A stretch of 64,000 bases of DNA, from positions 1,012,577-1,076,576 of the forward strand of contig CAVZEV010000005.1 of NCBI GenBank assembly GCA_963774405.1, read 5' to 3'. The DNA is from VRUE01 sp963774405. GTDB lineage: Bacteria > Actinomycetota > Thermoleophilia > Solirubrobacterales > 70-9. Position numbers and translations under genes: made by a program. The notes under the pieces are model-generated. The model had not been told where the DNA came from. It saw only the letters and a list, made by a program, of their open reading frames with translations, and did no database searches. Below, in pieces: positions 43,870 through 54,400 of the stretch (its first letter is position 1; each line of letters begins with the position of its first letter).

Positions 43870-45870
43870 ATGTTCGTTTCCAAGGCCGCCGTCGTCGGTG
43901 GCGGCACAATGGGCGGTGAGATCGCCCAGGCGATCGCCGCAGCCGACATCCCCGTCGTCGTCAAGGACATCGACCAGAAGTTCGTCGACGCCGCGGTCGA
44001 GAAGGCGCGCGCCGTCACCGAGGGCCAGCTCGCCCGCCTGGTCAAGAAGGAGAAGCTGACCCAGGAGCAGGCCGATGCCCGCCTCGCCGAGGTGATGGGC
44101 CTCGTCACCGGCACCACAACCTACGAGGAGTTCGGCGACGTCGACTTCGTGATCGAGGCGGTGCCCGAGCGGATGGAGATCAAGCAGGCGGTCTTCCGCG
44201 AGATCGACGCGGCAACCCCCGGCCACGCGATCCTCTCCTCCAACACCTCCTCGCTCTCGATCACCGAGATGGGCGAAAACACGCTGCGCCCCGACAAGGT
44301 CGTCGGCTTTCACTTCTTCTACCCCGCCTCGGTGATGCCGCTGGTCGAGATCATCGCCGGCGAGGACACCTCCGAGGAGACCGCCACCGTCGCCTACAAC
44401 TTCGCCCAGGCGATCAAGAAGCAGCCGATCGTCTGCGGCAAGGTCCCCGGCTTCGTCGTCAACCGCATCCTGATGGCGACGATCGGCGAGATCTGGCGCG
44501 TCCAGGAGGAGCAGGGCCTCTCACTGAAGGCGATCGACGAGGCGATCGCCGCCGCCCAGGTGGCGCCGATGGGCCCCTTCTTCCTCACCGACCTGCTCGG
44601 GCTCGACACCGTCTGCCACGTCGCCGAGCACCTCGCGGAGTCCTACGGCGAGACCTTCTACGTCCACAAGGGCCTGCAGCAGTTGGTCGCCGACGGCAAG
44701 CTCGGCGCCAAGTCCGGCGGCGAGGGCTTCTTCAAGGACGGTGAGCAGACCATCCCCGGCGAGGCCGAGCCCGACGCCGAGGAGCTGGTCGCGCTCTTCA
44801 CCTGCCGCGCCCTGATCGAGTCCTGCCTGTTGGTCGAGGAGGGCGTCTGCTCGGTCCGCGACATCGACCTGGGGATGATGGCCGGCGCCGGCCTCGACCC
44901 GCGCCGGGGCCTACTGCCGCCGTTCTGGAAGGCCGACATCGAGGGCCTCGACGTCGTGCTGGAGCGGATGGAGGGGCTGCAGGAGCGCCACGGCGATCGC
45001 TTCGCCCCGCCGCTCTTGCTGCGGCGCCTGGTCGCCCAGGGCCGCCACGGGATGAAGGCCGGCCAGGGCTTCTACCCCTACCCGCAGCCCGACGAGGGCG
45101 ATCAGGCCGAGACGGTGAAACTGGAGACCCGCGGCGAGGTCGCGATCGCCTGGCTCGCCAACGCGCCGATGAACGCGGTCTCGCCCGACGTGATCCGTGA
45201 CCTGAAGACGGTCTGGGAGCGGGTCAAGGCGGCGGACGGCGTGGGGGCGATGGTGATCGCCTCCTCGGTCCCGGTCGTCTTCTCGGCCGGCGCCGACATC
45301 AAGGCCTTCACCCAGATGGACGAGGCCGGTGGCGAGGAGCTGATCCACACCGCCCACGCCCTGCTGCGCGATTTCGGCCAGGCCGGGGTGGCAACGATCG
45401 CCGCGGTCAACGCGATCGCCTTCGGTGGCGGCTGCGAGGTGGCGATGGCCTGCGACGTGCGGATCGGCGCCGAGGCGGCCGTCTTCGGCCAGCCCGAGAT
45501 CAAGCTGGGGATCATCCCCGGCTTCGGCGGCACCCAGCGCCTGCCGCGCCTGGTCGGCCCCAACAAGGCGCTGGAGATGAACCTGATCGGCGATGCGATC
45601 CTCGCCGGCGAGGCGCTCGAAGCGGGCCTCCTCAACCGCGTCGTCCCCGACCACGAGCTCTTCGAGACGGCGCTGATGTGGGGCCGCAAGCTCGCCGCCC
45701 AGGCGCCGCTCGCGCTGGAGCAGATCAAGCGCGTCTCGCACGCCGGCGACCTCGACGAGGGCATCGAGGCGGAGAAGCAGGCCTTCGCCACCGCCTTCCG
45801 CAGCGAGGACGCCAACGAGGGCATCTCGGCGTTCCTGGGCAAGCGCACCCCGAAATGGAGCGGCAAGTAG
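43870..45870 (+). CDS. Fused 3-hydroxyacyl-CoA dehydrogenase / enoyl-CoA hydratase
   Basis: 666 residues from ATG 43870 with GGAGGA upstream. The order is dehydrogenase first, hydratase last, opposite to E. coli FadB. NAD-binding GGGTMGGEIAQAIAAADIP is near residue 10, followed by LSSNTSSLSITEM with the catalytic region HFFYPASVMPLVEI, then a C-terminal dehydrogenase domain. The hydratase part begins near residue 420 and has FSAGADIKAF, NAIAFGGGCEVAMACD and EIKLGIIPGFGGTQRLPRL, with the crotonase oxyanion glycines and Glu. It performs two steps of beta-oxidation. With the acyl-CoA dehydrogenase at 22 kb, two of the four steps are in the window; no thiolase is seen. Confidence 0.92.
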   Translation: MFVSKAAVVGGGTMGGEIAQAIAAADIPVVVKDIDQKFVDAAVEKARAVTEGQLARLVKKEKLTQEQADARLAEVMGLVTGTTTYEEFGDVDFVIEAVPERMEIKQAVFREIDAATPGHAILSSNTSSLSITEMGENTLRPDKVVGFHFFYPASVMPLVEIIAGEDTSEETATVAYNFAQAIKKQPIVCGKVPGFVVNRILMATIGEIWRVQEEQGLSLKAIDEAIAAAQVAPMGPFFLTDLLGLDTVCHVAEHLAESYGETFYVHKGLQQLVADGKLGAKSGGEGFFKDGEQTIPGEAEPDAEELVALFTCRALIESCLLVEEGVCSVRDIDLGMMAGAGLDPRRGLLPPFWKADIEGLDVVLERMEGLQERHGDRFAPPLLLRRLVAQGRHGMKAGQGFYPYPQPDEGDQAETVKLETRGEVAIAWLANAPMNAVSPDVIRDLKTVWERVKAADGVGAMVIASSVPVVFSAGADIKAFTQMDEAGGEELIHTAHALLRDFGQAGVATIAAVNAIAFGGGCEVAMACDVRIGAEAAVFGQPEIKLGIIPGFGGTQRLPRLVGPNKALEMNLIGDAILAGEALEAGLLNRVVPDHELFETALMWGRKLAAQAPLALEQIKRVSHAGDLDEGIEAEKQAFATAFRSEDANEGISAFLGKRTPKWSGK

Positions 45871-45889
45871 GGGCCGACGGGCCGAAAGC

Positions 45890-46660
45890 GTGTCAATAGG
45901 TCACGTTTCAGGCCCGTCGGCCGAGGTCGAGCGGCTGGCGGAGTTGATCCGGGAGGCGCGGTCGGCCGTGGCGCTGACGGGGGCGGGGGTCTCGGTTCCG
46001 TCCGGGATCCCCGACTTCCGCACGCCGGAGACCGGGCTCTGGGCAAACGTCGACCCGATGGAGGTCGCCCACATCGATGTCTTTGAGCGCGACCCGGCGC
46101 GCTTCTGGTCTTACTACCGGCCGCGCTTCGAATCGCTGGGCGACAAGCGGCCCAACGCCGCCCACGAGGCGCTCGCCGAGCTCGAGCGGCGGGGCCTGAT
46201 CGAGGGCGTGATCACGCAGAACATCGACCGCCTGCACGGCGCTGCCGGCTCGCGCGAGGTGGTCGAGGTGCACGGTTCGATCGCGACCTCCTCCTGCCGG
46301 CGCTGCGAGGCCTCCTATGGACTGGCGGAGGTGGAGCCGCTCTTCGACGCCGACGGCGTCGCGCACTGCGCCGCCTGCGGCGGCCCGGTCAAGCCCGACG
46401 TCGTGCTCTTCGGCGAGATGCTGCCCGAAGCCGCGATGCGCCGCGCCCAGGAGCTGGCGCAAGCCGCCGAGCTGCTGATCTGCGCCGGCTCCTCGCTGGC
46501 CGTCTACCCGGTCGCCGGCCTCCCCGCCGTCACCCTGGAAGGCGGCGGCAAGCTGGCGATCGTCACCAAGGGGCCGACGCCCTACGACGGCGAGGCCGCG
46601 CTCAAGCTGGAAGGCGAGGTCGACGCCGAGCTGAGCGCCCTGGCCGCAGCCCTGCGCTAG
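45890..46660 (+). CDS. cobB: Sir2-family NAD-dependent protein deacylase
   Basis: 256 residues. The sirtuin signatures are GAGVSVPSGIPDFR (31-44), TQNIDRLH, the catalytic His in VEVHGS, and two zinc pairs (CRRC and CAAC). It removes acyl groups from lysines using NAD. It lies 20 bases after the beta-oxidation enzyme gene, so they may form an operon; acyl-CoA metabolism and lysine deacylation fit together. GTPPD-type residues for desuccinylation are not evident. Confidence 0.9.
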   Translation: MSIGHVSGPSAEVERLAELIREARSAVALTGAGVSVPSGIPDFRTPETGLWANVDPMEVAHIDVFERDPARFWSYYRPRFESLGDKRPNAAHEALAELERRGLIEGVITQNIDRLHGAAGSREVVEVHGSIATSSCRRCEASYGLAEVEPLFDADGVAHCAACGGPVKPDVVLFGEMLPEAAMRRAQELAQAAELLICAGSSLAVYPVAGLPAVTLEGGGKLAIVTKGPTPYDGEAALKLEGEVDAELSALAAALR

Positions 46661-46684
46661 GCAGGACCGCGGCCCGGGGGCGGC

Positions 46685-47002
46685 TCAGAACCTGACGCCC
46701 TGCTTTTCGCACTCGGCGAGGACCGTCTGCGCTTGCGGCGAGTCGAAGCGGGTGGCATGAATGCACTTCGCCACCGCTTCGGCGCCGCAACCGCTGATCG
46801 TTTCGGCACCGACGATCCCCGCCGTCTGGGCGCGGATGCAGCCCAGTGGGGTCGGAGGATTGCGGTCGCCGACCGTGGCCAGGACGACCGCGACCATCGC
46901 TGCGATCGTCACCAGCAGGGTGATCGCGGCGATCTTGATCTCGCGCGAGCTGAGCTTGTACAGGGGCGTTGTCTGTCGTTCGTAATGTCCTTCGAGTGGC
47001 AT
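46685..47002 (-). CDS. Membrane-anchored protein with cysteine-rich outer domain
   Basis: 105 residues from ATG 47002 (MPLEGHYERQTTPLYKL). One transmembrane helix (about 26-46) is followed by an outer part with four cysteines (GCIRAQ, SGCGAEA, AKCIHAT, AECEKQG), spaced as if for two disulfides. An upstream in-frame ATG at 47077 is possible but adds residues with no support. No family is recognised. It is divergent from the Amt gene. Confidence 0.55.
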   Translation of the reverse strand: MPLEGHYERQTTPLYKLSSREIKIAAITLLVTIAAMVAVVLATVGDRNPPTPLGCIRAQTAGIVGAETISGCGAEAVAKCIHATRFDSPQAQTVLAECEKQGVRF

Positions 47003-47160
47003 GGGCGGCAGGTTATCCGGCCCGTTTGGCCCCGTTGGCGCCAGCGTGGCGAAGATTTCGCGCCGATCTTTAGACACGTGTACGTAGTGGCGCCGACCCC
47101 ATGGCGGGAGGGTTCAGTGGTCCGAGAAGCGTCAAGCTGAGAAAGGAACCAACTCGTCTT

Positions 47161-48518
47161 ATGGGATGGATGGAAGCGGTGAACGAAGGCGCCAACTCAT
47201 GGCAGATGACTGCCGCCACCCTGGTCGGCCTTATGAGCATTCCCGGCCTGGTCGTGCTCTACGGCGGGGTGATGCAAAAGCGGTGGTCGGTGAACTCGAT
47301 GATGATGGCGTTCGTCGCCTTCGCGATCGTGCTCATTCTCTGGGTGCTTGTCGGCTTCAAGATGGGCTTCGGCGAGCCGATTCACGCGATCTCCAACAGC
47401 GGTTTCTTCGGAAACTTCTGGGGTAAGCCGGAATCGATCCTGGGCAGCCACGATCTGCTGCAGCAGGCGCACATCCCAGAGCTCGCGGAAGAAGAATTCC
47501 TCTTCCCGCAATCGACGCTCGCCTATTTCCAGATCGTCTTCGCGGCGATCACGCCGATCCTGATGCTGGGCTCCGTGCTCGGCCGGATCAACTTCAAAGC
47601 GTGGATCCCATTCGTCGCTCTCTGGACGCTGCTCTGCTACACGATCAACGCCTTCCTGATCTGGGGCGGTGGCTTCTTCGCCCAGCAGGGCGCGGTTGAC
47701 TACTCGGGCGGTTACGTGATCCACCTCGCCGCCGGCGTCTCGGGCTTCGTCGCCGCGGCTGTGATCGGGCCGCGGCTGCAGCGCGACCGCGAGGTCGACG
47801 CGCCGAACAACCTGGCGATGGTCGCCGTCGGCGCCGGCCTGCTGTGGATGGGCTGGAACGGGTTCAACGGCGGTGACTGGTACAGCGCCGGCGAAGTCGC
47901 CTCGGCCTCGGTGCTCAACACCAACCTCTGCACCGCCGTGGCCTTCCTGGTCTGGGTTGCCCTCGACTACATGACCGGCCGCAAGCCGAGCCTGATCGGA
48001 TCGGTCAACGGCATGATCGTCGGCCTCGTCGCGATCACCCCCGGCGCCGGTTTCGTCAACGGCTGGGGCGCGATCATCATCGGCGTCATCTCCTCGGCCC
48101 TGGTCTACCTGGCGCTCAACTACCTGAGCCGGGTGCGGCCGTTCCGCAACGTCGACGACACGCTCGGGGTCGTGTACACGCACGGCTTCGCCGGTGTGGC
48201 CGGTGGGCTCCTGGTCGGGATCTTCGCCAACAACCTGATGGGCGGCGAACACGAAGGCCTGATCTCCGGCGGCGGGTTGCACCTGCTCTGGGTCCAGGCC
48301 TACACGGCGGCCTGGGTGATCGTCTTCTCCGCGATCATGACCTTCATCCTGCTCAAGCTGGTCGGCCTGTTCGTGCCGCTGCGGATGAGCGAGGCCGAAA
48401 TGGAGGAAGGCGACATCGCCGTCCACGGCCACGAGGTCTACCCCTCCGACGTGCCATCGCTGGGCTACCCCGATGGCGTCGCCGCGGCCACCCCGGCCGC
48501 CCCGGGGGAAGCGTCTAA
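47161..48518 (+). CDS. amt: Ammonium transporter Amt (frame lost at the 3' end)
   Basis: Normal Amt up to the C-terminus: about eleven helices with GLMSIPGLVVLYGGVM, WGGGFFAQQGAVDYSGGYVIH (a conserved D for ammonium binding), GAGLLWMGWNGFNGG, ITPGAGFVNGWGAI and YTHGFAGVAGGLLVG with the twin-His pore residues expected among the His of HLAAG and THGFAG. The frame has no stop after GVAAATPAAPG and stays open to 49551 through antisense of the LysR gene. Adding one G in the GGGGG at 48504-48508 gives a stop at 48516-48518, so a 452-residue protein is likely. An upstream start at 47101 is possible but less likely. Confidence 0.88.
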
Positions 48519-48560
48519 CCAAGACGGCCGGGCCGTGGCTGGCGGCCCGGAGACAAGAGG

Positions 48561-48605
48561 AGACAGGAACCGCCCCCGCACTCTCCCGGGGGCGGTTCCA
48601 TGTCT
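48561..48605. terminator. Long hairpin between amt and the LysR gene
   Basis: AGACAGGAACCGCCCCCG (48561-48578) pairs with 48587-48605 with one bulged base; the loop is CACTCTCC. It lies between two convergent genes and can end both transcripts. No U-run follows on the plus strand. Confidence 0.7.
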
Positions 48606-48609
48606 GGGG

Positions 48610-49527
48610 TCAGTCCGTCGCCTTGGCGTGGGAGCGGGCGACCTCGCGCAGGGTGTCGAGCAGAGTCGCCACCGCCGGCGTCACCGGCGCGCCGCGGCGA
48701 GTCGCGGCAAAAACCTTGCGCACCGGGCTCTGCGGGTGCAGGGCGCGGATGCGGATGTCGGCGCGCACGGCGGAGAGCGCCAGTTGCGGAATCAGGCCAA
48801 CGCCGACGCCGGCCGCGACCAGGCCCTGGACCGTCTGGTAGTCGTCGCTCTCGAAGGAGACCCGCGGCTCGAAGCCGGCGGCGTGGCAGGAGCGGACCAC
48901 GTGGCGCGCGCAGGGGCCGGAGACCGAGGTCTGCACCCACGACTCCTCGCGCAGGTCCTCGAGCCGGATCTGCCGCCGGCGGGCGAGCCGGTGCGCCGCG
49001 GGCAGGGCGAGGTGGAGGGGGTCTTCGAGCAGCTCGAAGCGCCGGATGCCGGCGCCGAGACGTTCGCCAACGCCCTCGAATTCGTAGAGCAGGGCGAGGT
49101 CGAACTCGCCGCCGCGCAGGCGCGGGGCGATCTCCTCCGGCTCGCCCTCGGCCAGGGTCACTTCGACGCCGGGGTGGCCGGCGCTGAAGGCGGCGATCGC
49201 CTGGGGCAGCAGGGTGGCGCCGGCGCTGGGGAAGGAGGCGATCCGCAGTCGCCCGGCCTCGCCGCCGGCGATCGCGGCGAGCTCGGTCTCGGCCGCTTCC
49301 ATCCGGCCGAGGATGCCCTCGGCGTGGCTGACCAGCGCGGCTCCGGCCGCGGTCGGCCGCACGCCGCCGCGGTCGCGCTCGACCAGGATCGTGCCGACCT
49401 CGCCCTCGAGCGTCGCGATCGCCTGCGAGACGGCCGACTGGGAGTAGGAGAGCGCGTCGGCCGCGGCCGAGAACGAGCCGCTGTCGACGACCTCGCGGAG
49501 GACGTTGAGGCGAGCGGCATTCAACAT
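48610..49527 (-). CDS. LysR-type transcriptional regulator
   Basis: 305 residues from ATG 49527 (MLNAARLNVL). Helix-turn-helix LNVLREVVDSGSFSAAADALSYSQSAVSQAIATLEGEVGT, followed by the periplasmic-binding-like effector domain with LRIASFPSAGATLLPQAIAAF and LALLYEFEGVG. It is divergent from a UspA gene and its start overlaps an inverted repeat, so it probably regulates itself and usp. The effector is unknown. Confidence 0.85.
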   Translation of the reverse strand: MLNAARLNVLREVVDSGSFSAAADALSYSQSAVSQAIATLEGEVGTILVERDRGGVRPTAAGAALVSHAEGILGRMEAAETELAAIAGGEAGRLRIASFPSAGATLLPQAIAAFSAGHPGVEVTLAEGEPEEIAPRLRGGEFDLALLYEFEGVGERLGAGIRRFELLEDPLHLALPAAHRLARRRQIRLEDLREESWVQTSVSGPCARHVVRSCHAAGFEPRVSFESDDYQTVQGLVAAGVGVGLIPQLALSAVRADIRIRALHPQSPVRKVFAATRRGAPVTPAVATLLDTLREVARSHAKATD

Positions 49528-49540
49528 AAGCAAAGCTTAT
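49526..49540. promoter_or_regulatory. LysR-type binding site between lysR and uspA
   Basis: ATAAGC-AAA-GCTTAT is a perfect 6-bp inverted repeat with a 3-base centre and ends in the T-N11-A pattern of LysR sites. It overlaps the lysR start. AT-rich sequence continues for 30 bases beyond, as in a promoter. Confidence 0.6.
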
Positions 49541-49637
49541 CGATCGTATAGGTATTAACAGTTGTGATTATCGAGTGGGAGTGGCAGCATCGGTTCGAAC
49601 TTTCCCGCTTGACCCATTCCCAGCAAGGAGATTCCCG

Positions 49638-50363
49638 ATGGCCACTCGCATCATCGTTTCCTACGACGACACCGACAACGACCGCGACGCGCTCGCCCTC
49701 GGGCGCCTGCTCGCCTTCAGCGGCGCCGAGCTCTCGCTCGCCTACGTCCGCCACTCCCAGGGCGGCGCGCTGGAGGAGAAGGAGGCCGAGGACCTGCTCG
49801 CCCGCGGCGCCGAATCGGTCGGCGCCCCCGACATGCCGCGCCATGTCGTCGTCAACCCCGGCACCAGCGTCGGCCTCGCCGAGCTGGCCGAGCGCGAGGG
49901 CGCCGACGTGATCGTCTTCGGCTCCGAGTACCGCACGGCGCCGGGCACGGTCAAGCCGGGCATTCCCGCCCACAAGCTGCTGCTCGGCGGCCCGGCGGCG
50001 ATCGCCGTCGCTCCGGCCGGCCTGCGCGACAACCCCTCGGTCAGCATCAACACGATCGGCGTCATCGACGAGGGCGACCCGGCGGCCCGCCAGACGGCGG
50101 AGAGCCTCGCCGCGGCGCTCGGCGCCACGGTCGCCGAGCGCGCCGGCGCCGGCCACATCGACCTGCTCGTCGTCGGCTCGCGCCCCGAGTCCCCGGCCGG
50201 CAAGGTCACCCTCAGCGCCGCCAGCGACTACGCGGTCGAGACCGCCGGCTTCCCGGTCCTGGTCGTGCCGCGCGGCCGCTCGGTCGAGTTCGCTTCGGCC
50301 TCGCCCGGCTCGCCCAGCGATTCCGGCGATTCCGATGGCCCGAGCGAGCCGGCGGTTGCCTAG
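49638..50363 (+). CDS. Universal stress protein (UspA family, two-domain size)
   Basis: 241 residues from ATG 49638 with AAGGAG 8 bases upstream. The N-domain has MATRIIVSYDDTDNDRDAL and the second half ends VVGSRPESPAGKVTLSAASDYAVETAGFPVLVVPRG, with GSRPES-type ATP-site residues. A polar serine-rich tail follows. Stress roles are typical; the nucleotide-binding loop looks intact in the second half. It is divergent from a LysR gene. Its stop shares CTAG (50360-50363) with the convergent gene. Confidence 0.8.
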   Translation: MATRIIVSYDDTDNDRDALALGRLLAFSGAELSLAYVRHSQGGALEEKEAEDLLARGAESVGAPDMPRHVVVNPGTSVGLAELAEREGADVIVFGSEYRTAPGTVKPGIPAHKLLLGGPAAIAVAPAGLRDNPSVSINTIGVIDEGDPAARQTAESLAAALGATVAERAGAGHIDLLVVGSRPESPAGKVTLSAASDYAVETAGFPVLVVPRGRSVEFASASPGSPSDSGDSDGPSEPAVA

Positions 50364-50803
50364 GGCTTCTTGACGACGAGGATCACGGCCGCGATCGCCG
50401 GATCGCGGCCGTCGATCCGGTCGCGCGCCTCGGTCCAGGCGATCGGGCTCGCCGCCTCCCCCTCGAGCAGCTTGCCGAGGGAGGCGTCGGAGCGCTCCGC
50501 CTCGACCACGAAAGCGTCGGGCAGATCGGGTGGGGGAGCCGCTGCCAGTTCACGCTCGGTGACCTCCTCGCCGGCCCGCTCGGCGTTTGACCAGCCCTGG
50601 CCGAAGGCCAGATCCGGCCCGTCCAGATGCGGGCCCTCGAGGATCTTCAGCTTGCTCTCGGCCGGCAACCATTCCTGTTCGCCGAGCTCCACCGGCAGAT
50701 CCTCCAGCCAGGGTGCGATCACGGCTGCGATCAGCTGCTCGCGGCTGAGGTTGAAGGAGCGGGCGTGCTTGATGCCGCTGCTGAGCTCGACGTGGAAGGC
50801 CAC
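50360..50803 (-). CDS. Hypothetical protein
   Basis: 147 residues, starting MAFHVELSSGIKHARSFNLS then REQLIAAVIAPW. It resembles an alpha-beta protein with an exposed acidic middle and ends VILVVKKP. No motif or known family is recognised. Its stop overlaps the UspA stop and its start is 11 bases from the HAD gene start on the other strand, so the promoters overlap. Confidence 0.55.
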   Translation of the reverse strand: MAFHVELSSGIKHARSFNLSREQLIAAVIAPWLEDLPVELGEQEWLPAESKLKILEGPHLDGPDLAFGQGWSNAERAGEEVTERELAAAPPPDLPDAFVVEAERSDASLGKLLEGEAASPIAWTEARDRIDGRDPAIAAVILVVKKP

Positions 50804-50814
50804 GCGACAACCAT

Positions 50815-51483
50815 ATGCTCACGGCGATGGAGACGCCTCTGCCCGCCGCCGTCGTCTTCGACAACGACGGCCTGCTGCTTGACACCGAGTCGGTCTGGAC
50901 CCGCGCCGAGGAAGACCTCTTCGAGCGGCGCGGCCTCGCCTTCACCCCGCAGCACAAGCATGAGCTGGTCGGCACCTCGGCCGAGATCGCCGGCGGCATC
51001 CTCGAGCGCCGCCTCGGCGAGCCCGGCCGCGCCGCGGCGCTGATCGAGGAGCTGAACGAGCTGGTCGTCGCCGAGCTCGAGCACGGGGTCGAGGCGATGC
51101 TGGGGGCGACCGAGCTGCTGCAGCGACTGAAGCGGCGCGGCACCCCGATCGGCCTTGTCTCCAACTCGCCCTTGCCCTTCGTCCAGCGCTCGCTGGAGAT
51201 CGTCGGATTCGTCGACCACTTCGACGTCGTGCTCAGCGCCCACGAGGTGGCGGCACCGAAGCCGGCGCCGGACCCCTATCTGGAGGCCTGCCGTCGCCTT
51301 GGGGTCGAGCCCGGCCCCGCTGTGATCGCCTTGGAGGATTCCCCGACCGGAGTGGCCGCCGCTCGCGCGGCGGGCCTGACCGTGATCGGGATTCCCTCAC
51401 TTGACGGAATCGAGCTGGCGGAAGCGCACGCGATCGCCGGATCGCTGTCGGACGCCGTCGTTGCGCGCCACCTGGTCCTTTAG
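50815..51483 (+). CDS. HAD-superfamily hydrolase (beta-phosphoglucomutase-like)
   Basis: 222 residues from ATG 50815; ATG 50827 is possible. The HAD motifs are intact: VVFDNDGLLLDTE (nucleophile Asp and acid Asp), VSNSPLPF (Thr/Ser motif), KPAPDPYLEA with Lys, and LEDSPTGVAAARAAGL. The C1 cap places it in the phosphoglucomutase/phosphatase class. The substrate is not predictable. Its stop overlaps the cell-wall hydrolase stop by four bases. Confidence 0.85.
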   Translation: MLTAMETPLPAAVVFDNDGLLLDTESVWTRAEEDLFERRGLAFTPQHKHELVGTSAEIAGGILERRLGEPGRAAALIEELNELVVAELEHGVEAMLGATELLQRLKRRGTPIGLVSNSPLPFVQRSLEIVGFVDHFDVVLSAHEVAAPKPAPDPYLEACRRLGVEPGPAVIALEDSPTGVAAARAAGLTVIGIPSLDGIELAEAHAIAGSLSDAVVARHLVL

Positions 51484-54400
51484 CTGCCGAGGATGCGGCG
51501 GCGGCGGAGAACGCGCTCGCAGAGAGCCTGCGCGTCTTGAAGCAATTGGAGTTGTGCGGCGTCAAGGTCGCCCTGCAGGGCGGCGTTGGCGAGGTCGCCG
51601 ACTTCGTGGCGCCGTGCCTGGATCGTCGCCATGTCCACTTCGTGATCGTCGTTGCTGAGGGCGCCCTTCAACTCGGCCAGGAGTGCCTCCAGGCCGACTC
51701 GAAGCTGCAGGGCGGCCTCGCGGTTGCGGCCGGCGTTGAGGTCGGCGCGGGCGCGGAGGAGGAGGGTCTCGCAGGCGTCGAGTTGCTCGCGGCCGCCAAG
51801 CACGGCGGCGAGCCGTTGCTGGGGGCGCAGCTCTTCGTCGCGTTGGCGCCGCCGGGAGGCCGGGCCGAGGCCAGGGTCGACCCGATGGGCCGAGGAGAAG
51901 GCGCCGTCGGCCAGAGCCTCACCGCTGCCGAAGCCGATCCTGATCACGACCGCTCGCGCCGGGGTCACAGTCTGCGGGTAGGGGTCGCCACTGGCCACCG
52001 ATTGGGCATGCAGGGCCTGGTTCAGCTCGTCTATTCCCTGCTCGACCAACCGGTCGATGTCGTCCTCGGCCGCGACGGTCTCCCGCAGCCAGGCGGCCGC
52101 CGCCGGCTCGTCGTCGAACTCGTTGAAGGCCAGCACCACCGTCGCTCGTGCCACCGGCAGCTCCGGCGGCGGTTCGGCGATCTCGGCGTCGCGCGGCCGG
52201 CGCCGTCGTCGCCGGGCCGGGGGAGGGGCACCGAGCGTCTCGATCACGAGCACCTGCTCGCGCTCGCCGTCGCGGACCAGGTAGCGGCCGTCGGCAAGCG
52301 CCAGCGGGCCGGCGAAGTCGAACTGGGTGAATCCGAAGAGGCGGGTCAAAGACCCAATTCTGCCTGCGGTCTCAGTCGCCGGCGCCGCCGCTTTGCCGTT
52401 GCCGCTGTTCTTGCCCTTGCCCTGTGTGTCGGGCAGAGCGAACGGCGACGGCTTTGGCGAGACGCGGGGGTTCTTGATTTCGTCGAGGCGCTTGGTCAGC
52501 CGCTGCCACTGGTCCGGTTTGAGCAGCGCGTTGAACTGCTGGTCGAAGGGACCGCTCAGCGGCCGGTAGCCGATGTGCACGTGGTTGTAGTGGTCGGGCA
52601 GGGCGAAGCTGGTTTCCCCGGGCAGATTCTCGAGCGAGATCACCTGGTGGGGGTGCATCGTGCCCTGCAGCTGCAGGACGTCGCGGATCAGCTGATCGAC
52701 GAGCGTGCCGGGGCCCTGGTGGCCGGTCACGGGGATGCCGTCGATCACGGCGATGTCGACCGCGTCGCCGGTGCTGTGCTCGGAGACGTAGCCGGACGAG
52801 CTCATGATGCTGTGACCGCACTTGAGCGAGGTGATCGTCATCGTGAAGCCCTTGGAGACCAGGTACTCGAGCACCGCCAGGACGCGGCGGTCGATCTGGC
52901 CGGTGGCGATGTCTTCGCGGCCGCACTGGTAGATGTCGAGGGCTTTGTCGGCGAGGACGCGCTTCTGCAGCGCTTCCTTGGAGAGCAGCAGGACGCCGGC
53001 GCCGCCAAGGTCTTCGGAGAGCGGGTTCTTGCCGTCGGCCCGGTAGATCGCCGTCGCCTCGAGCAGCTTCCAGCCGTCGAGGATCGGCTTCGGGTCGATC
53101 TCGGGAGCGCCTCTGCCGGCCGGGCGGATGGCGAAGTTGATGTGGGGGTCGACGCCGTTCTGGGCGGCGCCGACGCGGGCGAGGACCGTCCCAGCTATAA
53201 CCTTCGACCCAACCCTTAGGGTTCCGTCGGTCGGGTTGTCGGTCGCAGGTGCCTTCTTCTTGGCGACGGCGCCGCTCGCCCGGCTCGGCAGGGCCCGCAA
53301 TCGCGGCCGCAGGTCTTCGCTTTCGACCGGCAGGCGCCGCTCCCTGCCGGTCGGCATCACCACCGAGCGGTGCTTGCGCACGATCTGGCCGAGCTCGGCG
53401 TAGGTGTAGCGGTTGCCGTAGGCGTCCTGCAGGACCACGTACTTGCCGAGGCGGGGGGAGCTGCCTAGCTTCTCGATCACGCCGTCGTTGACGGCGACGA
53501 CCGGCGCGCCCTTGGCGGCGAAGATGTTGATCCCGCGTCGCGTCGGCGAGGAGGAGATCACTTCTGCCGCGGCGCCGTAGGCCTTTTCCGCACCCGGGGC
53601 CGAGCGCTTCAGCGCTTCGCGGGCAGAGAGGTCGTCGGCGTAGCTGGCGTTGGCGGCGACCGGGAAGTGGGCGCCCTCGGTGAGGCCGGTCAGCGAGCCG
53701 ACCAGGTCGGTCGGCAGCTTGCCGTAGGCGCGGGCGTAGCCGAGCACCTCCTGCACGTACCAATCGGCGTGGTTGTAGGAGTAGATCGCTTTGTAGAGGT
53801 CGTGATCGCCGCCGCTCAGCTTCAGGTAGTGCGCCGCGGCGCAGATCGCGTCGACCGGGTTGTAGGGGTCCTTCTTGCCGTCGCCGTTGGCGTCGAGGCC
53901 GAAGGCTTCCCAGCTGGAGGGCAGGAACTGCATCCAGCCGATCGCCCCGGCGCTGGAGGGGCCCATGTTGGTGCCGAAGCCCGACTCGATCTTGTTGATC
54001 GAGGCGAGCACCTCCCAGGGGATGCCGTACTCGGTCCCGCAGGCCTGGTAGATCGGCAGCAGGAAGGGCGGGATCTCGAAGGAGTCGATGACGAAGTTGG
54101 GGACGCCGATCGGGGCGGGGCCGAAGGGGGCGATCGTCGTCGTCGGGTTTGCCTGGGTCGGCGTGCCGCCGCTGGTGTACTGCGAGCCGCCGTTGGTCGT
54201 GTCCGTCTGCTGGAGGCCGGCGGTGGCGCTGGGGGCGGTCACGCCGCCGCCCGAGTTCTCACCGCCGCCGCTGACGTCGCCGAGGCTTTCGTTGTGATGG
54301 ACCTTGGCGCCGCCGGAGCCGATCGTCGCGCCAGTCTTGAAGCCGCCGCCCTGCTTTGGGCCTTCGCTTGGCGCCGGAGCCGCCGCGGGGGGCGCTTCGA

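Noticed and set aside
47101..49551. Single 816-residue Amt fusion protein
   Set aside because: The extension is the antisense of lysR and reads through a hairpin; a one-base loss explains it.
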